A stretch of 64,000 bases of DNA from Falsirhodobacter sp. 20TX0035 (GTDB lineage: Bacteria; Pseudomonadota; Alphaproteobacteria; Rhodobacterales; Rhodobacteraceae), in the NCBI RefSeq assembly GCF_028307215.1, contig NZ_JAQMHV010000001.1:62001-126000 (forward strand), read 5' to 3'. Position numbers and translations under genes: made by a program. A model generated the notes under the pieces. It saw only the letters and a program-made list of their open reading frames with translations. It was not told where the DNA came from and did not search any database. Shown one piece after another: positions 11,155-20,647 of the stretch; within the stretch, counting starts at the first letter, position 1; the number at the start of each line of letters is the position of its first letter.

Positions 11155-11952
11155 CTACTGCTGTGCCTGCTGGACCGCAACCGTCACGTCCAGAACCTCG
11201 CCCCCGCCGCCGCGGGCCGATCCGCGGATCGGGGCCGCGTCCTGCGCGTCAAGACCCGAACCCAGACGAATATATCGGTCGTCGGGGCAGCAGCGGTTGG
11301 CAGCATCAAAGCCCACCCAGCCCAGACCGCTCACGTAAAGTTCAGCCCACGCATGGGCCGCCTCTTGCACGCCGTCGGCCAGAAGATAGCCCGACACGTA
11401 GCGTCCGGGCATCCCGATCTGGCGGGCCAGCGCCACCAGCGCGTGGGTGTGGTCCTGACAGACGCCCTGCCCCCGCTCCAGCGCCTCGGCCGCCGTGGTC
11501 TGGGACTGGGTGGCGCCGGGGGTCCAGACGATGCGTTCCCCTACGGCCGAGGCAAGGTGGTGCGCCGCCGCCAGCGGCTCCCGGCCCAGCGCCTCGCGCG
11601 CAAGGGTGGGGATCGCGCCGCCCGGATGGGTCAGCGTGGTGTCGCGCAGATAGCATTGGGGCGCGATGGTTTCGCGGTGGCCGCGCAGAACGCCCGCCTG
11701 ATCGGTGGTCACGACCTCTCCGGTCACGCGGATCTCCACCTCCTCCACCGGGCCGCGGACGGACCAGCTTTCGATCCGGTCGCCCGCCCCGTCGCGGAAG
11801 CCGCCACCCGAAATCCCGTCCGACACGGCGACGTGCCAGTGGGACACGCGCTGCCCCTCGGTGGAGGCCGGGGTCAGCCGGTGGCTTTGCACCAGCCCGC
11901 GCACCGGGGTGTCGTAGCGGTAGCGCGTGACATGTTCGACCGTCAGGATCAT
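11155..11952 (-). CDS. Transglutaminase-like cysteine protease (Anbu operon)
   Basis: A 265-residue protein. The first 90 residues are the bacterial transglutaminase N-terminal region (LTVEHVTRYRYDTPVRGLVQ) and the rest is a transglutaminase core with the triad visible as Cys in GQGVCQDHTH, His in EAAHAWAEL and Asp in GFDAANR. It probably hydrolyses or transfers amide bonds in peptides; the substrate is unknown. Its ATG overlaps the alpha-E stop (ATGA, 11949-11952) and it precedes Anbu by 30 bases, so the operon is translationally coupled. Confidence 0.92.
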   Translation of the reverse strand: MILTVEHVTRYRYDTPVRGLVQSHRLTPASTEGQRVSHWHVAVSDGISGGGFRDGAGDRIESWSVRGPVEEVEIRVTGEVVTTDQAGVLRGHRETIAPQCYLRDTTLTHPGGAIPTLAREALGREPLAAAHHLASAVGERIVWTPGATQSQTTAAEALERGQGVCQDHTHALVALARQIGMPGRYVSGYLLADGVQEAAHAWAELYVSGLGWVGFDAANRCCPDDRYIRLGSGLDAQDAAPIRGSARGGGGEVLDVTVAVQQAQQ

Positions 11953-12899
11953 CGCACATCCCCCGTGAGATAATTTTCCCAGACCTGGTGCGACAGCGTC
12001 GCCACCTCGCCGATGAAGCCCGTCAGGAACTCGTGCATGCCCTGATCGAAGATCTCGTCCACGCTCTGCTCTCCCAGCGTGGCCAGAAGGGCCTGCCCGC
12101 GCACCTGGCTGTCCATCTGGCGGCCGTAAGCCCGCGCAAGCTGCGTGAGCGAGGTGTTGATCGCCTCCACGCTGCTGATCAGCGACCGGGGGTTCTGCGG
12201 GTTCAGGATCAGGAAGTCCGCGATCTTGCGCGCCGTGATGTCGCCCGCATAGCTCCAATGAAAGGCGCGGTGCAGCGACAGCGCGCGCAGCAGCGTCATC
12301 CACTGGTAGTTGTCGAGGCCGGAACCCACGAATTCGACCCGCGGCAGCAGCACGTAATACTTCACGTCGATCAGCCGCGCCGTCGCGTCCGCCCGTTCCA
12401 GCGCATAGCCGAGATTTAGGAAATCGTAGCCGTCATTGCGCAGCAGCGTGGCGCCGATGGACCCGCGCACCAGCGCCGCCGTCCGCGTCACCCATTCGGT
12501 CAGCTGCGTCAGTTCCAGTTCCGACCGCGGCGTGCGTTCCAGCTGCTTCAGCTCTTGGAACGCCATGTTCAGCGCGTCCCAGACCTGCGTCGTCAGGGCG
12601 GTGCGCACGATGCGGGCGTTCTCCCGCGCCTCCGTCAGGCAGGAGATGACGGAGGACGGGTTGTCCCGGTCAAAGAACAGATAGCTTTCGATGTTGCGCG
12701 CCACCGGATCGCCATATTTGCGCTGGAACCCTTCGGCCGTGCCGGAGGCCTGCAACAGGCTGTCCCATTCGCTGCGATAGCCGTGGATGGAGGGCAGCAG
12801 CGAGATGCGCGCCCCCACTTCCAAGAGGCGCGCCATGTTTTCCGCTCGTTCCATGTAGCGGGCGATCCAGAAGAGGTTGTTCGCGGTCCGGCTCAGCAT
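11949..12899 (-). CDS. Alpha-E domain protein (DUF403, Anbu operon)
   Basis: A 316-residue, mainly alpha-helical protein starting MLSRTANNLFWIARYMERAEN, the signature of the alpha-E/DUF403 family. ARxLDV-like (ATARLIDVKYYVLLP) and SYAGDITARKIADFLILN segments also match. These proteins nearly always accompany circularly permuted ATP-grasp proteins and transglutaminase-like proteins, and have been predicted to take part in making or modifying a peptide; no activity is proven. It sits four bases after the ATP-grasp stop and overlaps the next gene. Confidence 0.93.
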   Translation of the reverse strand: MLSRTANNLFWIARYMERAENMARLLEVGARISLLPSIHGYRSEWDSLLQASGTAEGFQRKYGDPVARNIESYLFFDRDNPSSVISCLTEARENARIVRTALTTQVWDALNMAFQELKQLERTPRSELELTQLTEWVTRTAALVRGSIGATLLRNDGYDFLNLGYALERADATARLIDVKYYVLLPRVEFVGSGLDNYQWMTLLRALSLHRAFHWSYAGDITARKIADFLILNPQNPRSLISSVEAINTSLTQLARAYGRQMDSQVRGQALLATLGEQSVDEIFDQGMHEFLTGFIGEVATLSHQVWENYLTGDVR

Positions 12900-12903
12900 G
12901 TCA

Positions 12904-14316
12904 TCACTCCGCCAGAACCCAGGTGTCCTTGACCCCGCCGCCCTGCGACGAGTTCACGACCAGAGAGCCTTCCGTGAGCGCCACTCGGGTCAACCCGCCC
13001 GGCACCAGTTCCACCCGGTCCCCCACGAGGCAATACGGGCGCAGGTCCACATGGCGGGGGGCGATCCCCTCCTCCACGAAGGTGGGGGTGGTGGACAGGG
13101 CCAGCGTCGGCTGCGCAATGTAGTTGCCGGGGTCGTCCACGATCCTGGCGCGGAAGCGCTCGATCTGGTCCTTCGTGGATTTCGGCCCCACCAGCATCCC
13201 GTAACCGCCCGAGCCGTGGACTTCCTTCACCACCAGCTCGTCCAGACGCTCCAGCACGTATTTCAGGTCGTCAGGCTTGGCGCATTGCCAGGTGGGCACG
13301 TTGTTCAGGATCGGCTCCTCTCCCAGATAGAAGCGGATCATCTCGGGCACGAAGGTGTAGACGGCCTTGTCGTCGGCCACGCCCGCGCCGGGGCAGGAAC
13401 AGATGTTCACCCCGCCCGAACGGTAGACGTCCATCAGCCCCGGCGCGCCCAGCATGCTGTCCGGGCGGAAGCACAGGGGGTCGATGTAGCTGTCGTCGAT
13501 CCGGCGATAGATCACATCCACCCGGCGCGGGCCTTCGGTGGTGCGCATCCACACGAACTCCCCCTCAACGAACAGGTCCTGCCCCTCGACCAGTTCCACC
13601 CCCATCATGTCGGCCAGGAAGCTGTGCTCGTAATAGGCCGAGTTGAAATGCCCGGGCGTCAGCAGCACGATCGTGGGTTCGCGGTCGCATTTCACCGGCG
13701 CGACCGAGGCCAGCGTGCGGCGCAGCAGCGCAGGATAGTTGTCCACCGGCTCGATCCGGTTCTCGCGGAACAGGTCGGGGAACATGCGCATCATGATCTC
13801 CCGGTTCTCCAGCATGTAGCTGACGCCGGACGGCGTGCGGCAGTTGTCTTCCAGCACGAAGAACTCGTCCCGGCCGGTGCGGACAAGGTCGATGCCGACG
13901 ATATGGGAATAAACGCCCTTGGGTGGCACGATGCCCACGACGGCTTTTTCGAACGCCGCATTGCGATAGACCAGATGCGCGGGGATCTTTCCGGCGCGGA
14001 TGATCTCTCCGCGTCCATAGACATCGACGAGGAACGCATTCAGCGCCCGCGCCCGCTGGCGGATGCCGCGGTCCAGCTTGGCCCATTCGCCGGCGGTAAA
14101 GACGCGGGGGAACATGTCGAAGGGGATCAGGCGGTCGGGATCGCCGCCTTCGCCGTACACAGCGAAAGTGATGCCGATGCGGCGGAACAGGGCCTCGGCC
14201 TCGGCCTGCTTCATGTGGCGCAGGGCGGCGGGCATGTTCCGGGTCCAGCCTTCCAGCCCGGCATAGGGGGCGCGCACCGTATCGGCGTCGAACATCTCGT
14301 TAAAATAGGTCGTCAC
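12904..14316 (-). CDS. Circularly permuted type 2 ATP-grasp protein (Anbu operon)
   Basis: A 470-residue protein of the circularly permuted ATP-grasp family (DUF404/DUF407 type): FFVLEDNCRTPSGVSYMLENR, SPG-like TPGHFNSAYYEHSFLA, VVKEVHGSGGYGMLVGP and YIAQPTLALSTTPTF are the diagnostic blocks. The family is expected to form amide bonds using ATP. The GTG start at 14316 gives VTTYFNEMFD, which fits the usual family start, and has GGAAGGG about eight bases upstream; a longer frame upstream shows no family similarity. First gene of the Anbu operon. Confidence 0.92.
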   Translation of the reverse strand: MTTYFNEMFDADTVRAPYAGLEGWTRNMPAALRHMKQAEAEALFRRIGITFAVYGEGGDPDRLIPFDMFPRVFTAGEWAKLDRGIRQRARALNAFLVDVYGRGEIIRAGKIPAHLVYRNAAFEKAVVGIVPPKGVYSHIVGIDLVRTGRDEFFVLEDNCRTPSGVSYMLENREIMMRMFPDLFRENRIEPVDNYPALLRRTLASVAPVKCDREPTIVLLTPGHFNSAYYEHSFLADMMGVELVEGQDLFVEGEFVWMRTTEGPRRVDVIYRRIDDSYIDPLCFRPDSMLGAPGLMDVYRSGGVNICSCPGAGVADDKAVYTFVPEMIRFYLGEEPILNNVPTWQCAKPDDLKYVLERLDELVVKEVHGSGGYGMLVGPKSTKDQIERFRARIVDDPGNYIAQPTLALSTTPTFVEEGIAPRHVDLRPYCLVGDRVELVPGGLTRVALTEGSLVVNSSQGGGVKDTWVLAE

Positions 14317-14458
14317 GCCCAAACCCTTCCACTCGCATCGCCCTGTAATCTGGGGCCGCGTGCATTGAAGTCTAATCACCCGGCCCCGCACCCGAAAAGA
14401 AGATTTCGCAAAACCTCCACAGACTGGACCGGGCCACCCGTTCGGCTACCTGTTGGGC

Positions 14459-15475
14459 ATGGAACAGGTCCTGACCTTCACCGATCGCGGCATCTTCTGC
14501 CCGGCAGGCGACTTCTTCATCGACCCGTGGCGGCCGGTGGAACGGGCGCTGATCACGCACGGGCATTCCGACCACGCGCGCGGCGGGCACGGGCGCTATC
14601 TGGCCACCGACGTGGCCATGCCCGTCATGCGCCATCGCCTTGGCGCCATCCGGGGCGAGACCATTGCATTCGGGGAAACCCGGCGCATCGGCGACGCGGC
14701 CGTATCCTTCCACCCCGCGGGGCACCTTCCCGGCTCCGCCCAGATCCGGGTGGAGGTGGGGGGCTGCGTCTGGGTCGTGTCCGGCGACTACAAGACCGAA
14801 CCCGACGGGCTGTGCGAACCGTTCGAACCCGTGCCCTGCCACGCCTTCATCTCTGAATGCACCTTCGGCCTGCCCGTCTTCAACTGGCGCCCGCAGGCCG
14901 AGGTGATGGCCGACGTGAACGCCTGGTGGGCCGGAAACGCGGCCGAGGGGCGGACCTCCATCCTCGGGGCCTATTCGCTGGGCAAGGCCCAGCGCATCCT
15001 TGCCAACGTGGACGCAGGCATCGGCCCCATCCTGACCCATGGCGCGGTGGAGGCGACGAACCGCGTCCTGCGCGCGCAAGGGATACGCCTGCCAGACACC
15101 GTCTGGGCGGGGCCGGAGGTGACGGGCACCACCCATCCCGGCGCGCTGGTCATCGCGCCGCCGTCCGCGCTGAACACGCCCTGGGCCGGGCGGTTCAAGG
15201 GGGCGTCGCAGGCCTTCGCCTCGGGCTGGATGGCGATGCGCGGCGTGCGGCGGCGGCGCGGGCTGGCGCAGGGGTTCGTCCTGTCGGACCATGCCGACTG
15301 GCAGGGGCTGAACGACGCCATCCGCGCCACGGGGGCCGAACGGGTCTTCGTCACCCACGGCTACACCCAGGTGTTCCGCCGCTGGCTGGCCGAACAGGGC
15401 TATGACGCGGGCATCGTGGAAACGCAGTACGAGGGCGACGAGGCGGACGAGGACGACGTGGAGGTTCTGGAATGA
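14459..15475 (+). CDS. Ligase-associated DNA exonuclease (metallo-beta-lactamase/beta-CASP type)
   Basis: A 338-residue metallo-beta-lactamase-fold nuclease. The metal motif HGHSDHARGG is near residue 35, followed by FHPAGHLPGSAQI and VSGDYK, and a late FVLSDHADW and FVTHGY, the beta-CASP arrangement of SNM1/Artemis-like nucleases. The stop overlaps the start of the DNA ligase (ATGA), the standard pairing for the ligase-associated exonuclease of DNA-repair operons. It is divergent from the Anbu operon. ATG 14459 is preferred over TTG 14453; no strong ribosome binding site is seen. Confidence 0.92.
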   Translation: MEQVLTFTDRGIFCPAGDFFIDPWRPVERALITHGHSDHARGGHGRYLATDVAMPVMRHRLGAIRGETIAFGETRRIGDAAVSFHPAGHLPGSAQIRVEVGGCVWVVSGDYKTEPDGLCEPFEPVPCHAFISECTFGLPVFNWRPQAEVMADVNAWWAGNAAEGRTSILGAYSLGKAQRILANVDAGIGPILTHGAVEATNRVLRAQGIRLPDTVWAGPEVTGTTHPGALVIAPPSALNTPWAGRFKGASQAFASGWMAMRGVRRRRGLAQGFVLSDHADWQGLNDAIRATGAERVFVTHGYTQVFRRWLAEQGYDAGIVETQYEGDEADEDDVEVLE

Positions 15476-17061
15476 TCCGCTTCTTCGCCCTGTTCGACGC
15501 GCTGGACCGCACCACGAAGACCAACGCCAAGGTGGCCGCCCTTGCCGACTATTTCCGCGAGGCGCCGGAGGCCGATCGCCTTTGGACCATCGCGCTGCTG
15601 TCCGGACGCCGCCCCAAGCGCGCCGTCAATTCCACCGAACTGCGCAACTGGGCGGCGGACGCGGCCGGCATCCCCCTGTGGCTGTTCGAGGAAGCCTATC
15701 CCGTCGTGGGCGACCTGTCCGAGACGATCTCCCTCGTGCTGCCGCCCGCCACGCGGCGCGACGACCGGCCGCTGGCCGACTGGATCGCCGACCTGATCGC
15801 GCTGACCGGCCAGCCCGCCGACACACGCCGCGCCGCGATCCTGGACGCGTGGGACCGGTTGACGACAGGCGAACGGTTCCTGTTCAACAAGCTGATCACC
15901 GGCGGCTTCCGCATGGGGGTCAGCCAGGGCCTTATGGTCCGCGCCCTGTCCCAGGCCACGGGGATGGAGGAAACGGAGCTTGCCCACCGCCTGATGGGCG
16001 ACTGGGAACCGCGCAGCACCTCGTGGGACAGCCTGATCCGGTCGAACGATCCCGCAGCGGCCGGGGCGCGGCCCTATCCCTTCGCGCTCGCCTCCCCTCT
16101 GGACGACCCCGAGGCGCTGGGCAGCCCGGGGGACTGGCTGGCCGAATGGAAATGGGACGGCATCCGCGGCCAGATCATCCGCCGCGCCGGGGCCTTCGCC
16201 CTGTGGTCGCGGGGGGAAGAACTGATCACCGACCGCTTCCCCGAATTCGCGCCCCTGGCCGATTTCCTGCCCGAAGGCACCGTGATCGACGGCGAGGTGC
16301 TGGCCTGGGGCGACACGCGCCCCCTGCCCTTCGCGCAACTGCAAAAGCGCATCGGGCGGCTGACCGTGTCGAAGAAGATGCTGACCGAAACGCCCGCTCA
16401 TCTTCTGGCCTACGATCTGCTGGAGGAGCGGGGCGAGGATCTGCGCGCCCTGCCCCTGTCCGACCGTCGCGCCCGCCTGGCCGCGCTGATCGCCCACCTG
16501 CCCGCTGGAATGCCCCTGGGCCTGTCGCCCGAAATCAACGTGGACAGCTGGGACGCGATGGCCCGCCTGCGCGCCACCGCGCGCGAGGAGAACGCCGAAG
16601 GGCTGATGCTGAAACGCCTGTCCTCCCCCTATCACGTGGGCCGGAAGCGGGGGGACTGGTGGAAGTGGAAGCTGGATCCCTTCACCGTGGATTGCGTGAT
16701 GCTTTACGCGCAATCGGGCAGCGGGCGGCGGGCCAACCTCTTCACCGACTTCACCTTCGCGGTGCGCGACGGCGACCAGCTCGTGCCCTTTACCAAGGCC
16801 TATTCCGGCCTGACGGATGCGGAGTTCAACGAGATCACGCGCTGGGTCCGCCGCCACACGCTGGAAAAGTTCGGCCCCGTCCGCCGCGTCCCGCCCGAAC
16901 TGGTGTTCGAAGTGGCGTTCGAGGGGATCCAGGCCAGCAGCCGCCACAAGTCGGGCATCGCCCTGCGCTTTCCCCGCATGTCCCGCTGGCGCCACGACAA
17001 GCCCGTAGAGGAGATCGACACGCTCGACACCCTCAAGGAGCTGCTGGCCCTTCACGGCTGA
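15472..17061 (+). CDS. ATP-dependent DNA ligase (damage-response type)
   Basis: A 529-residue ligase. An N-terminal DNA-binding domain (about 1-200) is followed by the nucleotidyltransferase core with adenylation motif KWDGIR at about 225-230 and DGEVLAWG, then KxDG-family motif V (WWKWKLDPF) and a C-terminal OB-fold. The family seals nicks in a repair pathway with the paired exonuclease. In many alphaproteobacteria an Lhr-type helicase and a phosphoesterase follow; here the next genes are on the other strand, so only the exonuclease-ligase half is present locally. The 3' end overlaps the convergent hydrolase by 29 bases. Confidence 0.93.
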   Translation: MIRFFALFDALDRTTKTNAKVAALADYFREAPEADRLWTIALLSGRRPKRAVNSTELRNWAADAAGIPLWLFEEAYPVVGDLSETISLVLPPATRRDDRPLADWIADLIALTGQPADTRRAAILDAWDRLTTGERFLFNKLITGGFRMGVSQGLMVRALSQATGMEETELAHRLMGDWEPRSTSWDSLIRSNDPAAAGARPYPFALASPLDDPEALGSPGDWLAEWKWDGIRGQIIRRAGAFALWSRGEELITDRFPEFAPLADFLPEGTVIDGEVLAWGDTRPLPFAQLQKRIGRLTVSKKMLTETPAHLLAYDLLEERGEDLRALPLSDRRARLAALIAHLPAGMPLGLSPEINVDSWDAMARLRATAREENAEGLMLKRLSSPYHVGRKRGDWWKWKLDPFTVDCVMLYAQSGSGRRANLFTDFTFAVRDGDQLVPFTKAYSGLTDAEFNEITRWVRRHTLEKFGPVRRVPPELVFEVAFEGIQASSRHKSGIALRFPRMSRWRHDKPVEEIDTLDTLKELLALHG

Positions 17062-17836
17062 TCCAGTCGGCGACAAGGTCGGTCACCCGGTCGTTCATTC
17101 CCGGTGACAGCATGTCCCCGGCCAGCACGTGCCGCATCGGATCGTCCCCCGGCCCCGGCATCAGCGGCACCCGCGTGACCGGCCCGCCCCACAGGCGCGC
17201 GGCGCGACGGACGGCGCGGGGGCTGATCACCCGGTCCCCCTCGGACCACACGAACAGCGCGGGACAGCGGGCGCGGCCCATGTCCAGCGGCATCCGCATC
17301 AGGTCGATCAGCGGCCACAGCGCGCGGGTCGGATAGCTGGCCGTCCAGTACTGCTTTTGCGGATCCTCGGCCGTGGCCAGCGTCCGCGTGTGGCCGAAGA
17401 CGTGCGGCCCCCAGCGGCGGATCTGCGGCAGGCGGAACAGCCACGCCACCTTCGGGTTCAGCGCGAAGTTCGGAGAGATCAGGACCACCCCGTCCACCAT
17501 CCCCCGCGCCGCCGCATGGGCCGCCAGAAGCCCGCCCGTGGAGGTTCCGATCAGCACCACCCGCTGGCCAAGGCTGCGGCCCACGGCCACCGCCTCCTCC
17601 ATGTCGGCCAGCCAGGCGGCGGGGGTAGCACCGGCCAGCGCCTCCCCGTCCAGCCCGTGGCCGGCAAAGCGCGTCAGGAACAGGTTCGCGCCCAGGCGTT
17701 CGGCCACACGGCGGTGCACCGGGTCGATCTCCCACTTCGAACCGGAAAAGCCGTGCAGATAGACCAGCGCCAGACCGGTGCGGGGGGCAATGCGGACGAT
17801 CTCCTTGCCCGCGACGCCCGGTTCATCCGGCCACAT
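17033..17836 (-). CDS. Alpha/beta hydrolase
   Basis: A 267-residue serine hydrolase. It has LVYLHGFSGSKWE with the oxyanion loop near residue 25, a nucleophile elbow GTSTGG near residue 97, and LFVWSEGDRVI, the strand carrying the acid residue. A Ser nucleophile in GTSTGG is seen in carboxylesterase-like members. Its start region overlaps the stop of the upstream hydrolase gene by 14 bases, so the two are probably cotranscribed. The substrate is unknown. The start is the first ATG of the frame; a later start would remove little. Confidence 0.8.
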   Translation of the reverse strand: MWPDEPGVAGKEIVRIAPRTGLALVYLHGFSGSKWEIDPVHRRVAERLGANLFLTRFAGHGLDGEALAGATPAAWLADMEEAVAVGRSLGQRVVLIGTSTGGLLAAHAAARGMVDGVVLISPNFALNPKVAWLFRLPQIRRWGPHVFGHTRTLATAEDPQKQYWTASYPTRALWPLIDLMRMPLDMGRARCPALFVWSEGDRVISPRAVRRAARLWGGPVTRVPLMPGPGDDPMRHVLAGDMLSPGMNDRVTDLVADWISREGPAAP

Positions 17837-18554
17837 CGGCGACGGTCTGCCGGATCAGCGCCAGGCATTCGGGGGAGGAGAAGCGGTGATCGGCGCCCTT
17901 CACCAGCGTCAGGCGCAGATCGGAGGACTCGGCATGCTCCATCAGGCGCAGGGCAACGGACACCGGAACCTCGGCATCCGCGGTGCCCTGCAGCAGCCGC
18001 ACGGGGAACGGCAGGCGCAAGGGGTCGCGCAGGACCAGACGGTTGCGTCCCTCCTCGATCAGGCGGCGGGTGATCGGCGTCGGTTCGCCATAGGCCGACG
18101 GCAGCGGATAGGCCCCGGCCATCACCTGCGCGCGCTGGGCGTCGTCGAAGGACGCCCACATCAGATCCTCGGTGAAATCGGGGGCGGCGGCGATGCCGAC
18201 CAGCGCCACCACCCTGTCCGGCATCGCGCGGGCCAGTTGCAGCGCGATCCAGCCGCCCATCGATGATCCGACCAGCACCACCGGCCCTTCGACCAGCGAC
18301 AGCGCGGCGCGGGCGTCCTCATACCAGTCGCCGATGGCGCCATCCTCGAACCGGCCTTCGGACACGCCGTGACCGGAATAGTCGAACCGCAGGAAGGCCC
18401 GGCCCTGCACCACGGCCCAGTCGCGCAGGTCGACCGCCTTCGTTCCCGTCATGTCGGAGCGAAAACCGCCCAGAAACACGACCGTTGGCCCCGTGCCCGG
18501 CGTCAGGTCATGGGCGATGCGGCGGTGTTCGGGGGTGGTCAGGTACTGGGTCAT
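17823..18554 (-). CDS. Alpha/beta hydrolase (carboxylesterase-like)
   Basis: A 243-residue hydrolase with FLGGFRSDMTGTKA, the strand FDYSGHGVSEG, nucleophile elbow GSSMGGW near residue 102, and the terminal ADHRFSSPE that supplies the histidine. This pattern matches the BEM46/carboxylesterase-like family common in Rhodobacteraceae. The start at 18554 has CGGAG a few bases upstream. It is first in a two-gene unit with the hydrolase at 17033 and divergent from thrS. Confidence 0.85.
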   Translation of the reverse strand: MTQYLTTPEHRRIAHDLTPGTGPTVVFLGGFRSDMTGTKAVDLRDWAVVQGRAFLRFDYSGHGVSEGRFEDGAIGDWYEDARAALSLVEGPVVLVGSSMGGWIALQLARAMPDRVVALVGIAAAPDFTEDLMWASFDDAQRAQVMAGAYPLPSAYGEPTPITRRLIEEGRNRLVLRDPLRLPFPVRLLQGTADAEVPVSVALRLMEHAESSDLRLTLVKGADHRFSSPECLALIRQTVADVAG

Positions 18555-18680
18555 GCGCGCTCCGAGTTTTCGGCAGCTTAGTCCGGGGCGTGGTTGACTT
18601 TCCACCCCTGCCCCGCAACAACCACCCCGTAAACCCGCAACCGGGCGTTCCGTGGGCGCCGAACCGACGAGGAGCCTTGC

Positions 18681-20621
18681 ATGGCCCAGATCACCCTCAC
18701 CTTCCCCGATGGCAACCAGCGCCAGTTCCCGCAGGGCACCACGCCCGGCGAAGTGGCGACCGCCATTTCCACCAGCCTTGGCAAGAAGGCGATCTCCGCC
18801 ACTGTCAATGGCGCGCATTTCGACCTGCAATGGCCGATCGAGGGCGACGCCTCCATCGCGATCCATACCATGCAGGACAACGCCCAGGCGCTGGAACTGA
18901 TCCGCCACGACTTCGCCCACGTGATGGCGCGCGCGGTGCAGGAGCTGTGGCCGGACGTGAAGGTCACCATCGGCCCGGTCCGCGACCAAGGCTGGTTCTA
19001 CGACTTCGACCGGGCGGAACCCTTCACGCCCGAAGACCTTGGCCAGATCGAAGCGAAGATGAAGCACATCATCAACGCCCGCGAGGCCGTGAAGACCGAG
19101 GTCTGGGACCGCGAACGCGTTCGCGCGCATTACCAGGCCGCCGGAGAGCCCTTTAAGGTGGAACTGCTGGACCGCATTCCGGGCGACGAGCCGATCCGCA
19201 TGTACTGGCACGGCGACTGGATGGACCTGTGCCGCGGCCCGCACCTGCAGAACACCGGACAGCTTCCGGCCGACGCCTTCAAGCTGACCACGGTGGCCGG
19301 CGCCTACTGGCTGGGTGATTCAACCCGCCCCATGCTGCAACGCATCTACGGCGTCGCCTTCAAGAACCGCGAGGATCTGAAGGCCCACCTGACCATGCTG
19401 GAGGAAGCGGCCAAGCGCGATCACCGCAAGCTGGGCCGCGAGATGGACCTGTTCCACCTGCAGGAAGAAGCGCCGGGCATGGTGTTCTGGCACCCGAACG
19501 GCTGGCAGATCTACCGCACGCTGGAAGACTACATGCGCGGCCGCCTGCGCAAGGCCGGGTATCAGGAGATCAAGACCCCGCAGGTCGTGGACCGCGTCCT
19601 GTGGGAAAAGTCCGGCCACTGGGAAGCTTACCGCGAGAACATGTTCATCGTGGAGGTGGACGAGGAAGGCGCCAAGGAAAAGCGCATCAACGCGCTGAAG
19701 CCGATGAACTGCCCGTGCCACGTGCAGGTCTACAACCACGGCCTCAAATCCTATCGCGACCTGCCGCTGCGGCTGGCGGAATTCGGATCGTGCCACCGCT
19801 ACGAATCCTCGGGGTCGATGCACGGGCTGATGCGCGTGCGCGGCTTCGTGCAGGACGACGCCCACATCTTCTGCACCGAAGACCAGATCGAGGCGGAAAC
19901 CGCGTCCTTCCTTGAACTGCTGTCCACCGTCTACCGCGACCTCGGGTTCGAGAAGTTCGACATCAAGCTGTCCACCCGTCCCGAGGTGCGCGTGGGGTCC
20001 GACGCGATCTGGGACAAGGCCGAAACCGCGCTGGCGCAGGCGATCGAGAAGGCGGGCTATCCCTACGAGGTGAACCCCGGCGACGGCGCCTTCTATGGCC
20101 CGAAGCTGGACTTCAAGCTGACGGACGCGATCGGGCGCGAGTGGCAGTGCGGAACGCTTCAGGCCGACTTCAACCTGCCCGACCGCCTGAAGGCCGAATA
20201 TATCGGCGAGGACGGGGCCAAGCACATGCCGGTCATGCTGCACCGCGCCGTGCTGGGGTCGTTCGAACGCTTCATCGGCATCCTGCTGGAAAACTATGCG
20301 GGCAAGCTGCCCTTCTGGCTGGCCCCGCGCCAGGTGGTCGTCGCGTCCATCGTGTCGGACGCGGACGATTACGCGCGCGAGGTGGCCGAGGCGCTGAAGG
20401 CCGTGGGCGTTCTGGCCGAGACCGACCTGCGGAACGAGAAGATCAACTACAAGGTCCGCGAACATTCGGTGGGCAAGGTGCCGGTGATCCTGGCCGTGGG
20501 CATGCAGGAAGTCGGCAACCGCACCGTGTCCGTCCGCCGTTTGGGCGAAACCCGCACCGAAAGCGCCGAGCTGGCGGACATCGTCACCACGCTGGGCGCC
20601 GAGGCGCGGATGCCCGGCTGA
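18681..20621 (+). CDS. thrS: Threonyl-tRNA synthetase
   Basis: A full-length 646-residue ThrRS: N-terminal TGS domain ([20 protein letters not shown]), editing domain ([17 protein letters not shown], with the [16 protein letters not shown] end), class II catalytic core ([27 protein letters not shown] is split here into its motif NCPCH around residue 345) and a C-terminal anticodon-binding domain. It charges tRNA-Thr in the cytoplasm. The ribosome binding site GAGGAG is well placed. No T-box leader is visible upstream; a possible -35 (TTGACT, 18594-18599) has no convincing -10. Confidence 0.98.
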   Translation: MAQITLTFPDGNQRQFPQGTTPGEVATAISTSLGKKAISATVNGAHFDLQWPIEGDASIAIHTMQDNAQALELIRHDFAHVMARAVQELWPDVKVTIGPVRDQGWFYDFDRAEPFTPEDLGQIEAKMKHIINAREAVKTEVWDRERVRAHYQAAGEPFKVELLDRIPGDEPIRMYWHGDWMDLCRGPHLQNTGQLPADAFKLTTVAGAYWLGDSTRPMLQRIYGVAFKNREDLKAHLTMLEEAAKRDHRKLGREMDLFHLQEEAPGMVFWHPNGWQIYRTLEDYMRGRLRKAGYQEIKTPQVVDRVLWEKSGHWEAYRENMFIVEVDEEGAKEKRINALKPMNCPCHVQVYNHGLKSYRDLPLRLAEFGSCHRYESSGSMHGLMRVRGFVQDDAHIFCTEDQIEAETASFLELLSTVYRDLGFEKFDIKLSTRPEVRVGSDAIWDKAETALAQAIEKAGYPYEVNPGDGAFYGPKLDFKLTDAIGREWQCGTLQADFNLPDRLKAEYIGEDGAKHMPVMLHRAVLGSFERFIGILLENYAGKLPFWLAPRQVVVASIVSDADDYAREVAEALKAVGVLAETDLRNEKINYKVREHSVGKVPVILAVGMQEVGNRTVSVRRLGETRTESAELADIVTTLGAEARMPG

Positions 20622-20628
20622 TCCCGGA

Positions 20629-20647
20629 GGGGGCCGGTCAGGCCCCC
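20629..20647. terminator. Hairpin between thrS and nudix gene
   Basis: A 7-bp GC stem (GGGGGCC / GGCCCCC) with loop GGTCA lies eight bases after the thrS stop; the nudix stop codon falls in its loop. No T tract follows on the plus strand. A terminator role for the two convergent genes is likely by position only. Confidence 0.45.

Noticed and set aside
12877-14856. Plus-strand frame over the ATP-grasp gene
   Set aside because: Shadow frame typical of high-GC DNA; the opposite strand has a clear family match.
18555-18680. T-box or leader control of thrS
   Set aside because: No T-box specifier loop or terminator/antiterminator pair; only a weak -35.
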